NCBI RefSeq assembly: GCF_023634065.1
Contig: NZ_JALKCV010000001.1
Coordinates: 771,209-835,208, forward strand
Direction of reading: 5' to 3'
From: Microbulbifer litoralis
GTDB lineage: Bacteria > Pseudomonadota > Gammaproteobacteria > Pseudomonadales > Cellvibrionaceae
Length of the DNA stretch: 64,000 bases
The first letter of the stretch is position 1. Every line of letters starts with the position of its first letter. The notes below the pieces were generated by a model. The model saw nothing but the letters and a program-made list of their open reading frames with translations, was not told where the DNA came from and did no database searches. This document shows positions 46,078 to 56,000 of the stretch, one piece after another. Made by a program: the position numbers and the translations under genes.

Positions 46078-47484
46078 TCAGGCCTCTGACTCCTTCGCCT
46101 TGCCCTGCTCAAGGTCCAGAGCGGTAAAGTAGTTGTGCGCAGCGCGATTGACCTGCCTGGCCAGCAACAACGTCGACACCATCGTGGGCACGGCCATCAC
46201 CGCGTACATCCCGATGATGATATTGTTCACCGCACTCAGGGAGGCCACTGCACCGATCACGATCAACACGATATAAGCGGCAGTGTAAAAATTCTGCCAG
46301 CGCGCACCAAACAGGAACACAAAACACTTAACGCCGTAATACCAGAAAGTGACGATGGTACTGAACGCCAGCGGCAGCACCATGACCAGCAACATGATCG
46401 GTCCCCAGCCGCCAAAGACCTCCGAGAAGGCATCCGCCGTCAGCGATACGCCGGCAATCCCCTCCCCTTCGCGCCAGGTGCCGGTCAACAGGATCACCAG
46501 TGCGGTACAGGTACAGATAACCAGGGTGTCGATGATGGGGCCCGTCATTGCCACCACGCCCTCGCGGATTGGCTCGCGGGTCTTGGCGGCGCCGTGTGCC
46601 AGGGACTCGGTGCCGATCCCCGCCTCGTTGGAGAAGGCCCCGCGGCTGATACCGGTGGCAATCACCGTCCCCAGGGCGCCGCCAGCCGCCGCCTGACCGG
46701 AAAATGCATCGCTGAAAATCAGCGCGAAGGCAGCCGGCACCTGCTGCCAGAAATAGCCGATCACGATCAGTGTCAGCGCCAGGTAGAAGATCACCATGGC
46801 CGGCACGATACGCACCGCAAACTTGCCGATACGCTGGATGCGCCCGACGATCACCACCAGCGCCGCTGCGGCCAGCACACAGCCGATGGCGAAATCGAAC
46901 AGCAATGAGCCGTCGGCGCTGATCCAGCCGAAAGGCACGGCGAAGGATTCCCGCAGCAGCTGTACCGTCTGGTTGGACTGGAACACCGGCAACAGGCCGC
47001 ATAGGCCGGCCACGGCGAACAGCAATGCCAGTGGCATCCACTTCCTGCCCAGCCCCTCGCGGATCACGTACATGGGACCGCCCTGCAGTTCGCCGGTGGA
47101 GTCGCGCCCGCGGAACATCACCGCGAGCGAGGCGGTGTAGAACTTGGTGGCCACCCCGACCAGCGCCGTGACCCACATCCACAGGATTGCGCCGGGCCCA
47201 CCGGTGCTGATCGCGATCGCCACGCCGGCAATATTGCCCAGCCCCAGGGTCCCGGACAGCGCGGTAGACAGTGCCTGGCGATGCGGTACCTGGCCGGGAT
47301 CGTTGGGATCGTCGTATTTGCCGCGCAGCAGGTCGATGCTGTGGCCCAGGTGGCGATAGGGGCGGCCGCGGGAATAGATCAGCAGCGCCAGGCCGCCCCC
47401 CACCAGCAGGACCAGCAGGGGCGTCCCCCAGACGAAGGAGGCAAAAGCGGCGAGGGCGGTATCGATGGCAGAGAGGGAAGGCAT
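46078..47484 (-). CDS. Sodium:alanine/glycine symporter family (AGCS) protein
   Basis: This 468-residue inner-membrane Na+-coupled transporter has about eleven helices and the family signature LSGTLGLGNIAGVAIAISTGGPGAILWMW. GRDSTGELQGGPMYVIREGLG and FSNEAGIGTESLAHGAA are also diagnostic of AGCS. It follows the LacI gene on the same strand and could be the last gene of the halogenase-TonB region, supplying amino acids. This link is inferred. Confidence 0.92.
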   Translation of the reverse strand: MPSLSAIDTALAAFASFVWGTPLLVLLVGGGLALLIYSRGRPYRHLGHSIDLLRGKYDDPNDPGQVPHRQALSTALSGTLGLGNIAGVAIAISTGGPGAILWMWVTALVGVATKFYTASLAVMFRGRDSTGELQGGPMYVIREGLGRKWMPLALLFAVAGLCGLLPVFQSNQTVQLLRESFAVPFGWISADGSLLFDFAIGCVLAAAALVVIVGRIQRIGKFAVRIVPAMVIFYLALTLIVIGYFWQQVPAAFALIFSDAFSGQAAAGGALGTVIATGISRGAFSNEAGIGTESLAHGAAKTREPIREGVVAMTGPIIDTLVICTCTALVILLTGTWREGEGIAGVSLTADAFSEVFGGWGPIMLLVMVLPLAFSTIVTFWYYGVKCFVFLFGARWQNFYTAAYIVLIVIGAVASLSAVNNIIIGMYAVMAVPTMVSTLLLARQVNRAAHNYFTALDLEQGKAKESEA

Positions 47485-47610
47485 GGGCAGAGCGCGGGTC
47501 CGTTATTCTTTGGATTAAACGGCCTATGCTCGCGCAACCATCGCAAAATCTCAAATAGCGGCGCCTTTCCAACAGGGGCCGGAGGGCCTGAACCCGCTGC
47601 CGCCCCACGT

Positions 47611-47640
47611 AGCCCGGATACAGCGAAGCGGAATCCGGGG
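47611..47640. repeat. GTAGCCCGGAT palindromic repeat
   Basis: CCCGGAT (47613-47619) pairs with ATCCGGG (47633-47639) around a 13-base loop rich in CAGCGAAGCG. This unit is, to my knowledge, a widespread dispersed palindrome in proteobacteria. It lies between the AGCS and LacI genes, just after the LacI stop codon. Confidence 0.6.
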
Positions 47641-47653
47641 CAGCAGCATGCGG

Positions 47654-48784
47654 CTAGCCGAGCTTTTCCGCCACTGAGCGGTTGCGTTGTTCCGCGCGGC
47701 GCTTTTCGTCCGGCGGCGGGGCGTCCGACTGCCGTCTCACCAGAGTAAAGTCCAGCAATTGGTGGCGACTCTCGAGCTCCTCTTCATCGCGGCGGGCGCG
47801 GACCTTCTCGGCCAGCAGGTCCACCGCCGCGCGGGCCATCTCGATGATCGGCTGGTGAATGGTGGTCAGCTCCGGCCAGATGGTGGTGGCCAGCGCCGTG
47901 TCGTCGAAGCCGCAGACGGTGAGATCGGTGGGCACATCCAGGCCGCGGCGGTGGGCTACGGCCACAGTGGCCGCCGCCATATCGTCGTTACTGGCGAATA
48001 TCGCCGTGGGGGGTGAATCCAGCTCAAACAGCTTCTGCGCCGCCTCCAGCCCCGAGCGGTATGTAAACAACCCCTCCGCAATCAGCTCCTCACCGCGGGA
48101 CAGGCCCGCCTCGGCGAGTGCATCGCGATAGCCGGCCAGGCGCCGGCCACTGGCCACCTGGTTGTCGTCGCCGGTGATAAAGCCGATACGCTCGTGACCC
48201 AGGGCGATGATATGGCGGGTCATTTCGCAGGCCGCGCGGTAGTCGTCGATACTGACCGAGGCGATGTTCTCCCGCACACACTCGGACGCGATGGCCACCG
48301 CCGGCGTGTCGCTGGAGTGCAGCAGGTTCAGCATGCGCGGCTGGTCGGACAGTGGCGGCGGTATCAGGATGCCCTCGACGCCGCCCGCCACCAGGCGCAT
48401 GGCCACGGCTTCCGCATCCCGTTCGCTATCGCACTTCTCCACCAGCAACTGGATATTGTGGCGGCTGGCCTGCTCCAGTCCGCCCACCAGCAGCTCGCTC
48501 AGGTAGGCGGCACTGGGGTTGCTGTAGAGCAGGCCGATGATGATCTGGTCGGCGCTGGCGAGGCTGCGGGCCGCGCGGTTGGGGGTATAGCCGAGCGCCT
48601 CGATGGCCCGGTTGACCTCGTCGCGGGTCTTCTCGCGTACATTCTTTTCGCCGTTGATGACACGGGACACGGTCATCGGCGAGACGCCGGCCTCGCGGGC
48701 GACGTCGCTGATGGTGGGCGCATTGCGCTGGCGGCGGCTCTGTCTCTGCTTCACTGTCTCTATTGCCCGGCAGTCCTGATTCAA
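47654..48784 (-). CDS. LacI-family transcriptional regulator
   Basis: This protein of about 376 residues has an N-terminal helix-turn-helix (PTISDVAREAGVSPMTVSRVINGEKNV) and a hinge helix (NRAARSLAS). The periplasmic-binding-fold sugar-sensor domain contains IGFITGDDN and IFASNDDMA. The start codon is uncertain: TTG at 48784 or GTG at 48754. It lies 48 bases after the DUF6445 gene and is a prime candidate to bind the LacI-type palindromes at 56320-56337 and 58840-58853. The inducer is unknown, possibly a xylan-derived sugar. Confidence 0.88.
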   Translation of the reverse strand: MNQDCRAIETVKQRQSRRQRNAPTISDVAREAGVSPMTVSRVINGEKNVREKTRDEVNRAIEALGYTPNRAARSLASADQIIIGLLYSNPSAAYLSELLVGGLEQASRHNIQLLVEKCDSERDAEAVAMRLVAGGVEGILIPPPLSDQPRMLNLLHSSDTPAVAIASECVRENIASVSIDDYRAACEMTRHIIALGHERIGFITGDDNQVASGRRLAGYRDALAEAGLSRGEELIAEGLFTYRSGLEAAQKLFELDSPPTAIFASNDDMAAATVAVAHRRGLDVPTDLTVCGFDDTALATTIWPELTTIHQPIIEMARAAVDLLAEKVRARRDEEELESRHQLLDFTLVRRQSDAPPPDEKRRAEQRNRSVAEKLG

Positions 48785-48832
48785 CGCTTTATGATCTATC
48801 CAAAAGCGACACTAAAGCAACCATCGGGCTCT

Positions 48833-49528
48833 TCAGCGGCAATCGATAAAGCTGTTGATCGATAATCGACCAGTAGCGATGTCTCCCGCGGGAGTAAAGC
48901 TCTCGTCAATTGAGCCGGAGTGAAGAGAGTTGCGACGATAGATCAGCATCCGGTTGAAAACACCCTCCTCTGCGTGAATCTGCTCAAAGAAGGGGGTATC
49001 GCCATTGATATAGCCTCCACCGGGGAAATCCGGGTTCCCGCTTTCCTTTTCCAATGCGGCGAAATAGGACTGCTGGCGGGTAGCATCCACCGTCTCGAAA
49101 CCTGTCGCCCGGTGTCGATAGAAGGCCGTCCCCCCAAGCGGGCGGCGGAAAAGATAGTGAATGGTGGCGAGGCCGTTGGACTCGACGGAATCGATATGGG
49201 GTATACGCTGTATCAACCCCAGTTCCTGCGGCGGCTTGGTAACCAGGGAATAATGGCACATGGAAAAAGACAATCGGCGACCGTGCAACTGGAATTGATC
49301 GATCAGCAGGTCGCCCAATTGCTCCAGCAGAAACTGCTTGTACTGCAGCGGCGCCCGGGCGCGGACGCCTGGATAGAAACGCCCCCGCTCGGCAAAAGAC
49401 TTTCCTGCAGCCATATCCACCAATTGCTGCGCGTCAGCGAGGCAGTTATCCACTACCAGCAGTGGTGCTTCCTCAGCGCCGATGGCCAGCTTGCGGATAT
49501 GGAAATCCGGATGGACGTGCATTGCCAT
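48833..49528 (-). CDS. DUF6445 family (2OG-oxygenase-like) protein
   Basis: This 231-residue protein has PHIDSVESNGLATIHYLFRRPLGGTAFYRHRATGFE, then NSLHSGSIDESF and ATGRLSINSFI. The HxD pair, later His and terminal Arg are placed as in 2-oxoglutarate/Fe(II) oxygenases. Its ATG overlaps the halogenase stop by one base (TGATG), so the two are translated together. This gene type travels with the SapC/cupin/halogenase set in TonB receptor clusters. Its function is not known. Confidence 0.72.
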   Translation of the reverse strand: MAMHVHPDFHIRKLAIGAEEAPLLVVDNCLADAQQLVDMAAGKSFAERGRFYPGVRARAPLQYKQFLLEQLGDLLIDQFQLHGRRLSFSMCHYSLVTKPPQELGLIQRIPHIDSVESNGLATIHYLFRRPLGGTAFYRHRATGFETVDATRQQSYFAALEKESGNPDFPGGGYINGDTPFFEQIHAEEGVFNRMLIYRRNSLHSGSIDESFTPAGDIATGRLSINSFIDCR

Positions 49529-51036
49529 CAGGGCGACACCTCACGCTCATCCGCCATGCAGTATCGCTCGATAAATTCCTGGTGCTGCGGCAGAGCCGAG
49601 ACGACCCGGGAGATTCCGGATCTGATCCCCTGCTGGAATTTTCGCATTTCCTCCCGGTTCATCAGCCGGGGCAGGGGATGGTATCCCTCGGGGACCAGTC
49701 CCTGTCCCAGCATCACCTGTACCCAGGAATCCACGCGGAACAACTCGCCGCCATCCTGGTAAGCGTGAGCGCGCTCGCGGAACAGATGGATGCGGTGTGC
49801 GAGTGAATCGGGAATCTGCATACTCTTACAGTGCCGCCAGAATTCACTGTCGTCCCGGCCAGTCACGTGGTAGTGAAGCACAATGAAATCGCGCACTTTC
49901 TCCAGCTCATCCCGGGTTTGCTGGTTGTACTCATCGACCAGCGACGGACTGATGCCCCCGAAAGGGAATAACTGCATAAGCCGCGTGATGCCGGTAACAA
50001 TCAAGTGAATACTTGTCGATTCCAACGGCTCGACAAAACCACCCGCCAATCCCAGTGCGATGCAGTTGTGTCTCCAGGCCTGGCGGCGGCGTCCGGTCTG
50101 ATAGCGGATCACACGGGGCTCGGTGATTGTTTCCCCTTCGATATTGGACAGCAGTTTCTCCATCGCATCTTCATCAGACAGGTAATGGCTGCTATAGACA
50201 AGACCATTACCGACCCGACTCTGCAGTGGAATTCGCCATTGCCAGCCAGCCTCGTGGGCAATGGAGCGCGTATAGGGCAATGCCGGGCCGGTGGCGCGGG
50301 TTTGCACCGGTACAGCCCGGTCACAGGGCAGCCACTGGGACCAATCCTCATAGCCGGTGTCCAGGGCCTCCGCTATCAGTAGCCCGCGAAAACCTGTGCA
50401 GTCAATAAAAAGATCACCGGCAATTTCACGGCCATCCTCCAACAGCAATGAGTCAATTGAGCCAGTCTCATTGTTCCGCTGTACCTCGAGAATCTTCCCT
50501 TCAAGGCGTGTCACTCCATGGCGCTCGCTGAACTCGCGCAGAAACTTTGCATACTTTCCCGCATCCAGGTGATAGGCAAAATTCAGTGGTGATTTTTCTG
50601 AAGTGGCAAACTTCCCTTCTTCTGCCACCTGCAACTCCAGGCAGAAGTCGCCTATCTCGGAGTCGAACCCCATCTCCCGGCCATGCAGCCAGAAGTGATG
50701 AAAGTCGCACATCCAGGCACTGGTTCCCATTTTTCCAAAGGAGTGGACATAACGATCTCCTTGTTTTCCCCAGTTTTCAAACGCGATACCCAGCTTTGCC
50801 GTCGCCTGGGTCGCCCGCATGAATGCCTGCTCATCAATACCCAGCAGCTGGTGAAAGGTACGCAGGGGCGGGATTGTCGCCTCACCGACACCGACGGTGC
50901 CTATCTGTTCTGATTCCACCAGGGTAATATCGAGCAGCTCGCCCAACTTTTTTGACAGGGCCGCGGCGGCGATCCAGCCGGCGGTACCGCCTCCGGCAAT
51001 GACGACCTTCGAGATCTTATTATTGTTATGGTTCAT
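49528..51036 (-). CDS. Flavin-dependent tryptophan-halogenase-family protein
   Basis: This 502-residue protein has the FAD-binding VIAGGGTAGWIAAAAL motif near the N-terminus. The likely catalytic Lys is K81 in ATAKLGIAFENWG, and the halogenase signature WxWxIP is at 265-270 (GWQWRIP). These match the flavin-dependent tryptophan halogenases (PrnA group). The substrate need not be tryptophan: relatives next to TonB receptors have been reported to act on indoles or free substrates. It is central to the sapC-cupin-halogenase-DUF6445 operon. Confidence 0.9.
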   Translation of the reverse strand: MNHNNNKISKVVIAGGGTAGWIAAAALSKKLGELLDITLVESEQIGTVGVGEATIPPLRTFHQLLGIDEQAFMRATQATAKLGIAFENWGKQGDRYVHSFGKMGTSAWMCDFHHFWLHGREMGFDSEIGDFCLELQVAEEGKFATSEKSPLNFAYHLDAGKYAKFLREFSERHGVTRLEGKILEVQRNNETGSIDSLLLEDGREIAGDLFIDCTGFRGLLIAEALDTGYEDWSQWLPCDRAVPVQTRATGPALPYTRSIAHEAGWQWRIPLQSRVGNGLVYSSHYLSDEDAMEKLLSNIEGETITEPRVIRYQTGRRRQAWRHNCIALGLAGGFVEPLESTSIHLIVTGITRLMQLFPFGGISPSLVDEYNQQTRDELEKVRDFIVLHYHVTGRDDSEFWRHCKSMQIPDSLAHRIHLFRERAHAYQDGGELFRVDSWVQVMLGQGLVPEGYHPLPRLMNREEMRKFQQGIRSGISRVVSALPQHQEFIERYCMADEREVSP

Positions 51037-51044
51037 CTCTTTTT

Positions 51045-52076
51045 TTACCTGTTCAGTTTATGAAGGAGCATCGCCCTCAGCTGCCTCGCTTTCATATCGT
51101 CCATCGTTGCCAGAGCCCCCTGTGCATAACCCGGCAGGTGCTCGCGCGGACGCTCTCGATCGCCAAAAATGTAATAGTCGAAAATATGCTTCCATCCCTG
51201 CCGTTCATGTTCCGGCCTGTCGCGCAGGCTCAAGAGTGCGTGATACAGCACGTTCATGGGAGTTCCCATATAATGGGGCGATGTATTCCACCAGTAATTG
51301 ACTAACACATTGAATGGCGACAGGGCTTCCACCTGATGCCACCAGAGGCTTGGATAGAAAACGGCATCGCCCGGCTCCAGGTCCGCTACCTGGGCCTCAG
51401 ACAGCGCCTCCCGAAAACGGGGGTACTTATCGAAATCCGGCTCGTCAAAGTCAACCATGCTGACCACCTGGCCACCTGGCGTGGGCTCCATGGGACCGGG
51501 ATAGAGGTTGTCGATCTGATCGGGCGGAAACAGGGTGAACCGGCGCCGGCCGACGACACAGCAGGCGAAATTATTGGGTGCATCGTAGTGGGCAGAGGCA
51601 ATGGAGCGATTGCCAATCCAGATACTGGTCAGTGGTGCCCCATTTCCAAACATCGCGTCATCAAACACCAGATCGTTATGCTCTCGCAATCCCGGCAGGC
51701 AGGCATCCAGGGTGGTGGACCCTACGTATATGGATGGCGGGCTATCACTGCCAAGATGTTCGTCGATCCTGTCCAGAACCTGGTCCAGTGGTAAACGCTG
51801 GGTATCAAAATTCAATTCATTCAGGTTGTTCTTGTAGAAATACTTTCCCTTTATCTCCGCCGGCCCCGTATAGGCACAGACCGTCTTTCCATTGTGAAAA
51901 GACTTCAGGTAATCCATTGCCTGTTGCGCTGACTGCCTGCCGGCCTTTACCAGTTCCCAATCCTTTGCCACCCCCTTCAGCACAACCGGCTCGCAGGCAT
52001 CCATCAGTTCCTGCCAGGGAATACTGTCCGCAGAGACTCCCTCCAGGATTTTTGTTTTTTTCTCTATCTCAACCAT
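51045..52076 (-). CDS. Cupin_8/JmjC-type Fe(II) oxygenase-like protein
   Basis: This 343-residue protein begins with the cupin_8 style PVVLKGVAKDWELVKAGRQSA. It has an iron-binding pair SAHYDAPNNF (HxD) and a later His in FYPSLWWHQVEALSPFNVLVNYW, as in asparaginyl-hydroxylase/JmjC-fold oxygenases. It starts 14 bases after the sapC stop and ends 8 bases before the halogenase start. It may hydroxylate a peptide or small substrate of this cluster. That role is inferred. Confidence 0.85.
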   Translation of the reverse strand: MVEIEKKTKILEGVSADSIPWQELMDACEPVVLKGVAKDWELVKAGRQSAQQAMDYLKSFHNGKTVCAYTGPAEIKGKYFYKNNLNELNFDTQRLPLDQVLDRIDEHLGSDSPPSIYVGSTTLDACLPGLREHNDLVFDDAMFGNGAPLTSIWIGNRSIASAHYDAPNNFACCVVGRRRFTLFPPDQIDNLYPGPMEPTPGGQVVSMVDFDEPDFDKYPRFREALSEAQVADLEPGDAVFYPSLWWHQVEALSPFNVLVNYWWNTSPHYMGTPMNVLYHALLSLRDRPEHERQGWKHIFDYYIFGDRERPREHLPGYAQGALATMDDMKARQLRAMLLHKLNR

Positions 52077-52090
52077 GCCGATCAGAACCT

Positions 52091-52834
52091 CTATGGCTGC
52101 CCAACAGCCTCCAATAACCGCCGACGCTTCATTTCAATCAGTTTCCTGACATTACCCAGTGAAGCGGTCAACAGATAGGCGCCCTGCAGGAAACCCGCGC
52201 GATTGAGTTTCTCCAGCGATGCGCCGTCCAGGTTCGTCAGTTTTTCTTCACTGATCGCATACAAACCGCGCAGGTCGTACTTCTCACCTTCGTGCACCTC
52301 GACCTCAATATTCACCGGCTCTATCAATTCGAGGGATTCAAAAGCGGCGAACATGGCCCTGGCCGCAGCCATACCGTCATTGATTCCTCCCAGTATCGTG
52401 GCGATACGCTCCAGATAGGGACTGTTTCCGCCGTGGGGCAGGAATACCGGCTCACCCTCAGTCTCGCTGACCCTGGGGCTGTCCATGTCTACATGGATCA
52501 CCGGCTCAGGCTGGGACTCGCCGTCCACCTCCCGCTGCTGAAAACCGATCAGGAAGGGCCCCCGTGCGAGAATGCCCGGGACATAACCGGCATTCCAGTT
52601 GCCGCCATCCAGGAAGAGATTTTCCCCCCTGGCAAAGCCGAGCAACGCTATCGACTGATAGTCACCACTATCGCCGTCCTTGCGCAGCAGAATCGGGTAC
52701 TCCCGCTGCACATCGCTGTACTCAGTGGGGAACACCAACACCCGGTTGACGTTATCACCAAACTCTTCTCCATAACGGGTGATGACTCGCAAGTTCTTGT
52801 GCGTCACATTATCCAGTAATACAGGTTTGCTCAT
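52091..52834 (-). CDS. SapC family protein
   Basis: This 247-residue protein has the SapC-family sequence LDNVTHKNLRVITRYGEEFGDNVNRVLVFPTEYSDVQREYPILLRKD (in parts), with YQSIALLGFARGENLFLDG and GYVPGILARGPFLIG. The family is named after a Campylobacter surface-layer locus but appears in many TonB-halogenase clusters, where its role is unresolved. It is the first gene of the tight operon. No signal peptide is seen. Confidence 0.88.
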   Translation of the reverse strand: MSKPVLLDNVTHKNLRVITRYGEEFGDNVNRVLVFPTEYSDVQREYPILLRKDGDSGDYQSIALLGFARGENLFLDGGNWNAGYVPGILARGPFLIGFQQREVDGESQPEPVIHVDMDSPRVSETEGEPVFLPHGGNSPYLERIATILGGINDGMAAARAMFAAFESLELIEPVNIEVEVHEGEKYDLRGLYAISEEKLTNLDGASLEKLNRAGFLQGAYLLTASLGNVRKLIEMKRRRLLEAVGQP

Positions 52835-52926
52835 TTCAGATACCAGCGGATGCAGCGGAGGACCGGCATTTGGCGACGGTCAACTCGTATGGAAGTACTT
52901 CAGATGAAAGTACAGGAAAGTTTCGA

Positions 52927-52955
52927 CAAAAAAAAGGCCGCTGCAACCAGCGGCC
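52927..52955 (-). terminator. Rho-independent terminator of the TonB receptor gene
   Basis: On the minus strand, GGCCGCTG-GTTG-CAGCGGCC is followed by a long T-run (A-run at 52927-52935). It lies about 120 bases after the receptor stop and before the sapC start, so the receptor can be transcribed separately from the halogenase operon. Confidence 0.88.
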
Positions 52956-53074
52956 AAGGTTATTCAAGCAACAAACTTAACTCTTGCATCAATAGAATAA
53001 TGCAATGGTCCAGAGAGGTTATCACCGGGCACGGCCACTCCGGATTATCCCGGCGTGGCCGCTTCAACCCGATA

Positions 53075-56000
53075 TCAGAAGGTGTAACGGGCACCCACTT
53101 GATAGCGCGCACCCAGCTCTTCCAGATACCACAACTGACTGGTATTCCGGGAGTAGTGGCGAACATCTTCCTCAGTCAGGTTGATCCCCTCGAAAAAGAC
53201 ATCGAGGCTATCATTGACCTGGTAGCTGACGTTCAGGTCCCACTGAGAATGGGCCTCCACAAAACGCGCGTCGGTAGAGCCCTGAGTGATCGACATCAGG
53301 TAGTCATCACGCCAGTTATAGGCCAGGCGCGCCTGGATACCGTAGTTATCGTAGATACCCACCAGGTTGGCGGTATCACTCAGGCCCGGGAGTGCAAACT
53401 GTATTTCAGACGGGTCGGCATCGACATCGTAGCCCACATCGCCGCGTACGGTGGTGTAGTTGGCCTGCACACCGAAGCCGGTCTCGCCGAAGAAATGCTG
53501 CACCGCGAATTCGAAACCGTGGATCTTGGCACTCTTCTGGTTGGTCGGGTAGGTGGTTTCGTACACCATCACCGGATCATCACTATTTGGACTCAAATCA
53601 ACCGCGCCGTTAGGCACCGGGTTGCCGTTGTCATCCGTTATGATATCCCCGTTCTCGTCTCTTTTGACCTTCTCCAGACTGCCGATTTTTGCGCTACAGT
53701 CCGGATTGGCCAAACCGCTGAGGCTCGATGACAGGTCACCACACTCCGACGGGAATACCACATCCGGATCACCCCGGTATTCCTCGTACACCATCGCTGA
53801 AAACAGGGTGGTGTCGTCGACGGCTACTCCGGCACTTTCAAGTGCCGCGATCGCGTCCTGGGCGCGGGGGCCGGCAGTGACATCGCGCATGTCGAAGAAG
53901 GTTCGATTCTCTTTCTCGTTGCCGATAAAGTTGTCCACCCGCTTCTCGTAGAAACCGAGGGAAACGTAGCTGGTGTCGCCGTAGTACCACTCCACGGACA
54001 GGTCCAGGTTATCGGACTCGAAAGGTATCAGTTGCGGGTTGGTCTCGTCCGCCGTCGGGTTGGCTCCGTTCAGCGTCGAGCCGTTGGTAGCCCAGCCACT
54101 GGGAACGGCCGCCAGGCTGCCCAGGCCGGCGCGGGCGATGGTCTTGCTGTAGGAGAAACGTCCCTTCAGGTCATCGCGCAGATCGATTGAGAAATCGAAG
54201 CTGGGCAGCAGGTGGTCATAGCTATTGTCGACCGTAAGCGACACCTTCTGGTCGGTATCCACTCTCGAGAAGTCATTGTTGTCCTGCCACAGCAAATAGT
54301 CGGGCATGAGCACTTCCGAGGTCGAGGTGGAATCCGTGCTCTCGTAGCGGATACCGGTCAGGTAGTTCACCGGGAAACCGCCCAGTTCGCTGTCTACCGC
54401 CACCTGGAAGTAGACCGCCTGCACGTCTTCCTCGACCTTGTTGTTGGCACTCCAGTTATCCGTGTGCGCGCAGGCTGCATCACCACCCCGCGGATAGTTT
54501 TCCACGGCCCAGTTGCACAGCCCGGTCGGATCCGAGGCGCGGAAGCCGAGGTTGGTTGCGTCGCCGGAGGGGCTGAAATCATCAAACTGCCCGGTGAGAC
54601 CGAAAGGCTCCAGTAGTCCGTCAAGGCCGGTGGCGCCTGTGTCGTTGATACCCCAGTCACCCATGGTCCACTGGCGGTTGGATTGCCGCGACAGGAACTC
54701 GGTGCTGCGATCCTCAATCCCGAAGTCAAAGCGGCCGTTGTCAAACTCGTAACTGCCGTCCACCTTGACCTGGGAAATGTCGGTCTTCTGGGAGGCGTAC
54801 CAGACCCGCGCCACCTGGCTGCCGAAATCACCGCCGTCAAACTGGCCCGCTGTGTTGCCACCGTTGGCTTTGCCGGAATCGTCGAAAATGAAGTTGGCAC
54901 CCGGCAGGTCACCGCGGAAATCCCAGCTCTGGCCGGCAACGACCGGGGCACCGAGACTGATGTCGATGGAGCCGGCGTCGCCGGGGCCCGCGGGCAGGCT
55001 CTCCATGCTGGAGTCATGAGCATCCAGGGCCAGTGTCAGGGAATCGTTCACTTCCCAGTCCAGATTGAAGCCGACGGACTTCAGGGTATCTTCCTGTTCG
55101 CGCCACTGCTGCTCGAAGCCCATGTCCTTGTCCGTCAGGTTGGTCTCACGGACAAACTCGGGTGTGGCCACAGTGGAGTCGTCGAATATTATTTCGGCAA
55201 CGCTGCTGCTGTTGGACATCCACAGGGTCTGCTCGCTGCGGAACTCGGTCAGCTGGTTTTCCGCAAAGGTGTAATCCAGGGTACCGGTAATGTTATCTGC
55301 CGGACGGAACTGGAAAGTCGCCTGGGCATTGGTGCGCTCGCGCTCGCGATCGGACCAGGTGTAACGCAGATCGAAGGGGCGTACATACAACTGGCCATCT
55401 TCGGGGGCGTTCGTGATCTGGGCATCGTCAGTGAGGCTGTAGAGATCGTCCTGTCCCCAGCGGCCGATAGCCCAGTCGTTGACCGTGGCACCGGCAGCAC
55501 CGGAATCACGCTGCTGGATGCTGCTGGTCAGGGAGACCCCCCAACGCTCGCTGTCATCGGTCCAGCTGAAGATACCGGAAACCTCGGGAGTGTAATCGTC
55601 GCCGTTCAGGTTGGTGGTATCGTTCACCGCCTTGGCGCCGAGGCTGAGTTTGAAGCCCGGATCTTCCAGGGGCCGGGTGGTCTTGATGTTGATGGTGCCG
55701 CCCAACCCACCGGAGGCAATGTTGGCCTTGCCGGTTTTATAAACCTCGATGCCCCTGACGCTCTCGGAAGCCAGGTTGGCAAAGTCAAATGCACGGCTCT
55801 GACCGCCACGGGTGATACCGGCGCCACTGCCACCGCCAAACGCGGAACCACCGGGCATGGTACGACCGTTCAGCGTGACCATATTCATGTCGGAACCAAA
55901 GCCACGGATGGTGACCTGGGAACCTTCACCATTGACCCGGTCAATGGAAACGCCGGTAATCCGCTGCAGCGACTCGGCCAGGTTGGTGTCGGGGAATTTA

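Noticed and set aside
47485..47653. Glycine riboswitch before the AGCS transporter
   Set aside because: AGCS genes sometimes follow one, but the leader lacks the conserved glycine aptamer elements; only a GTAGCCCGGAT repeat is seen.
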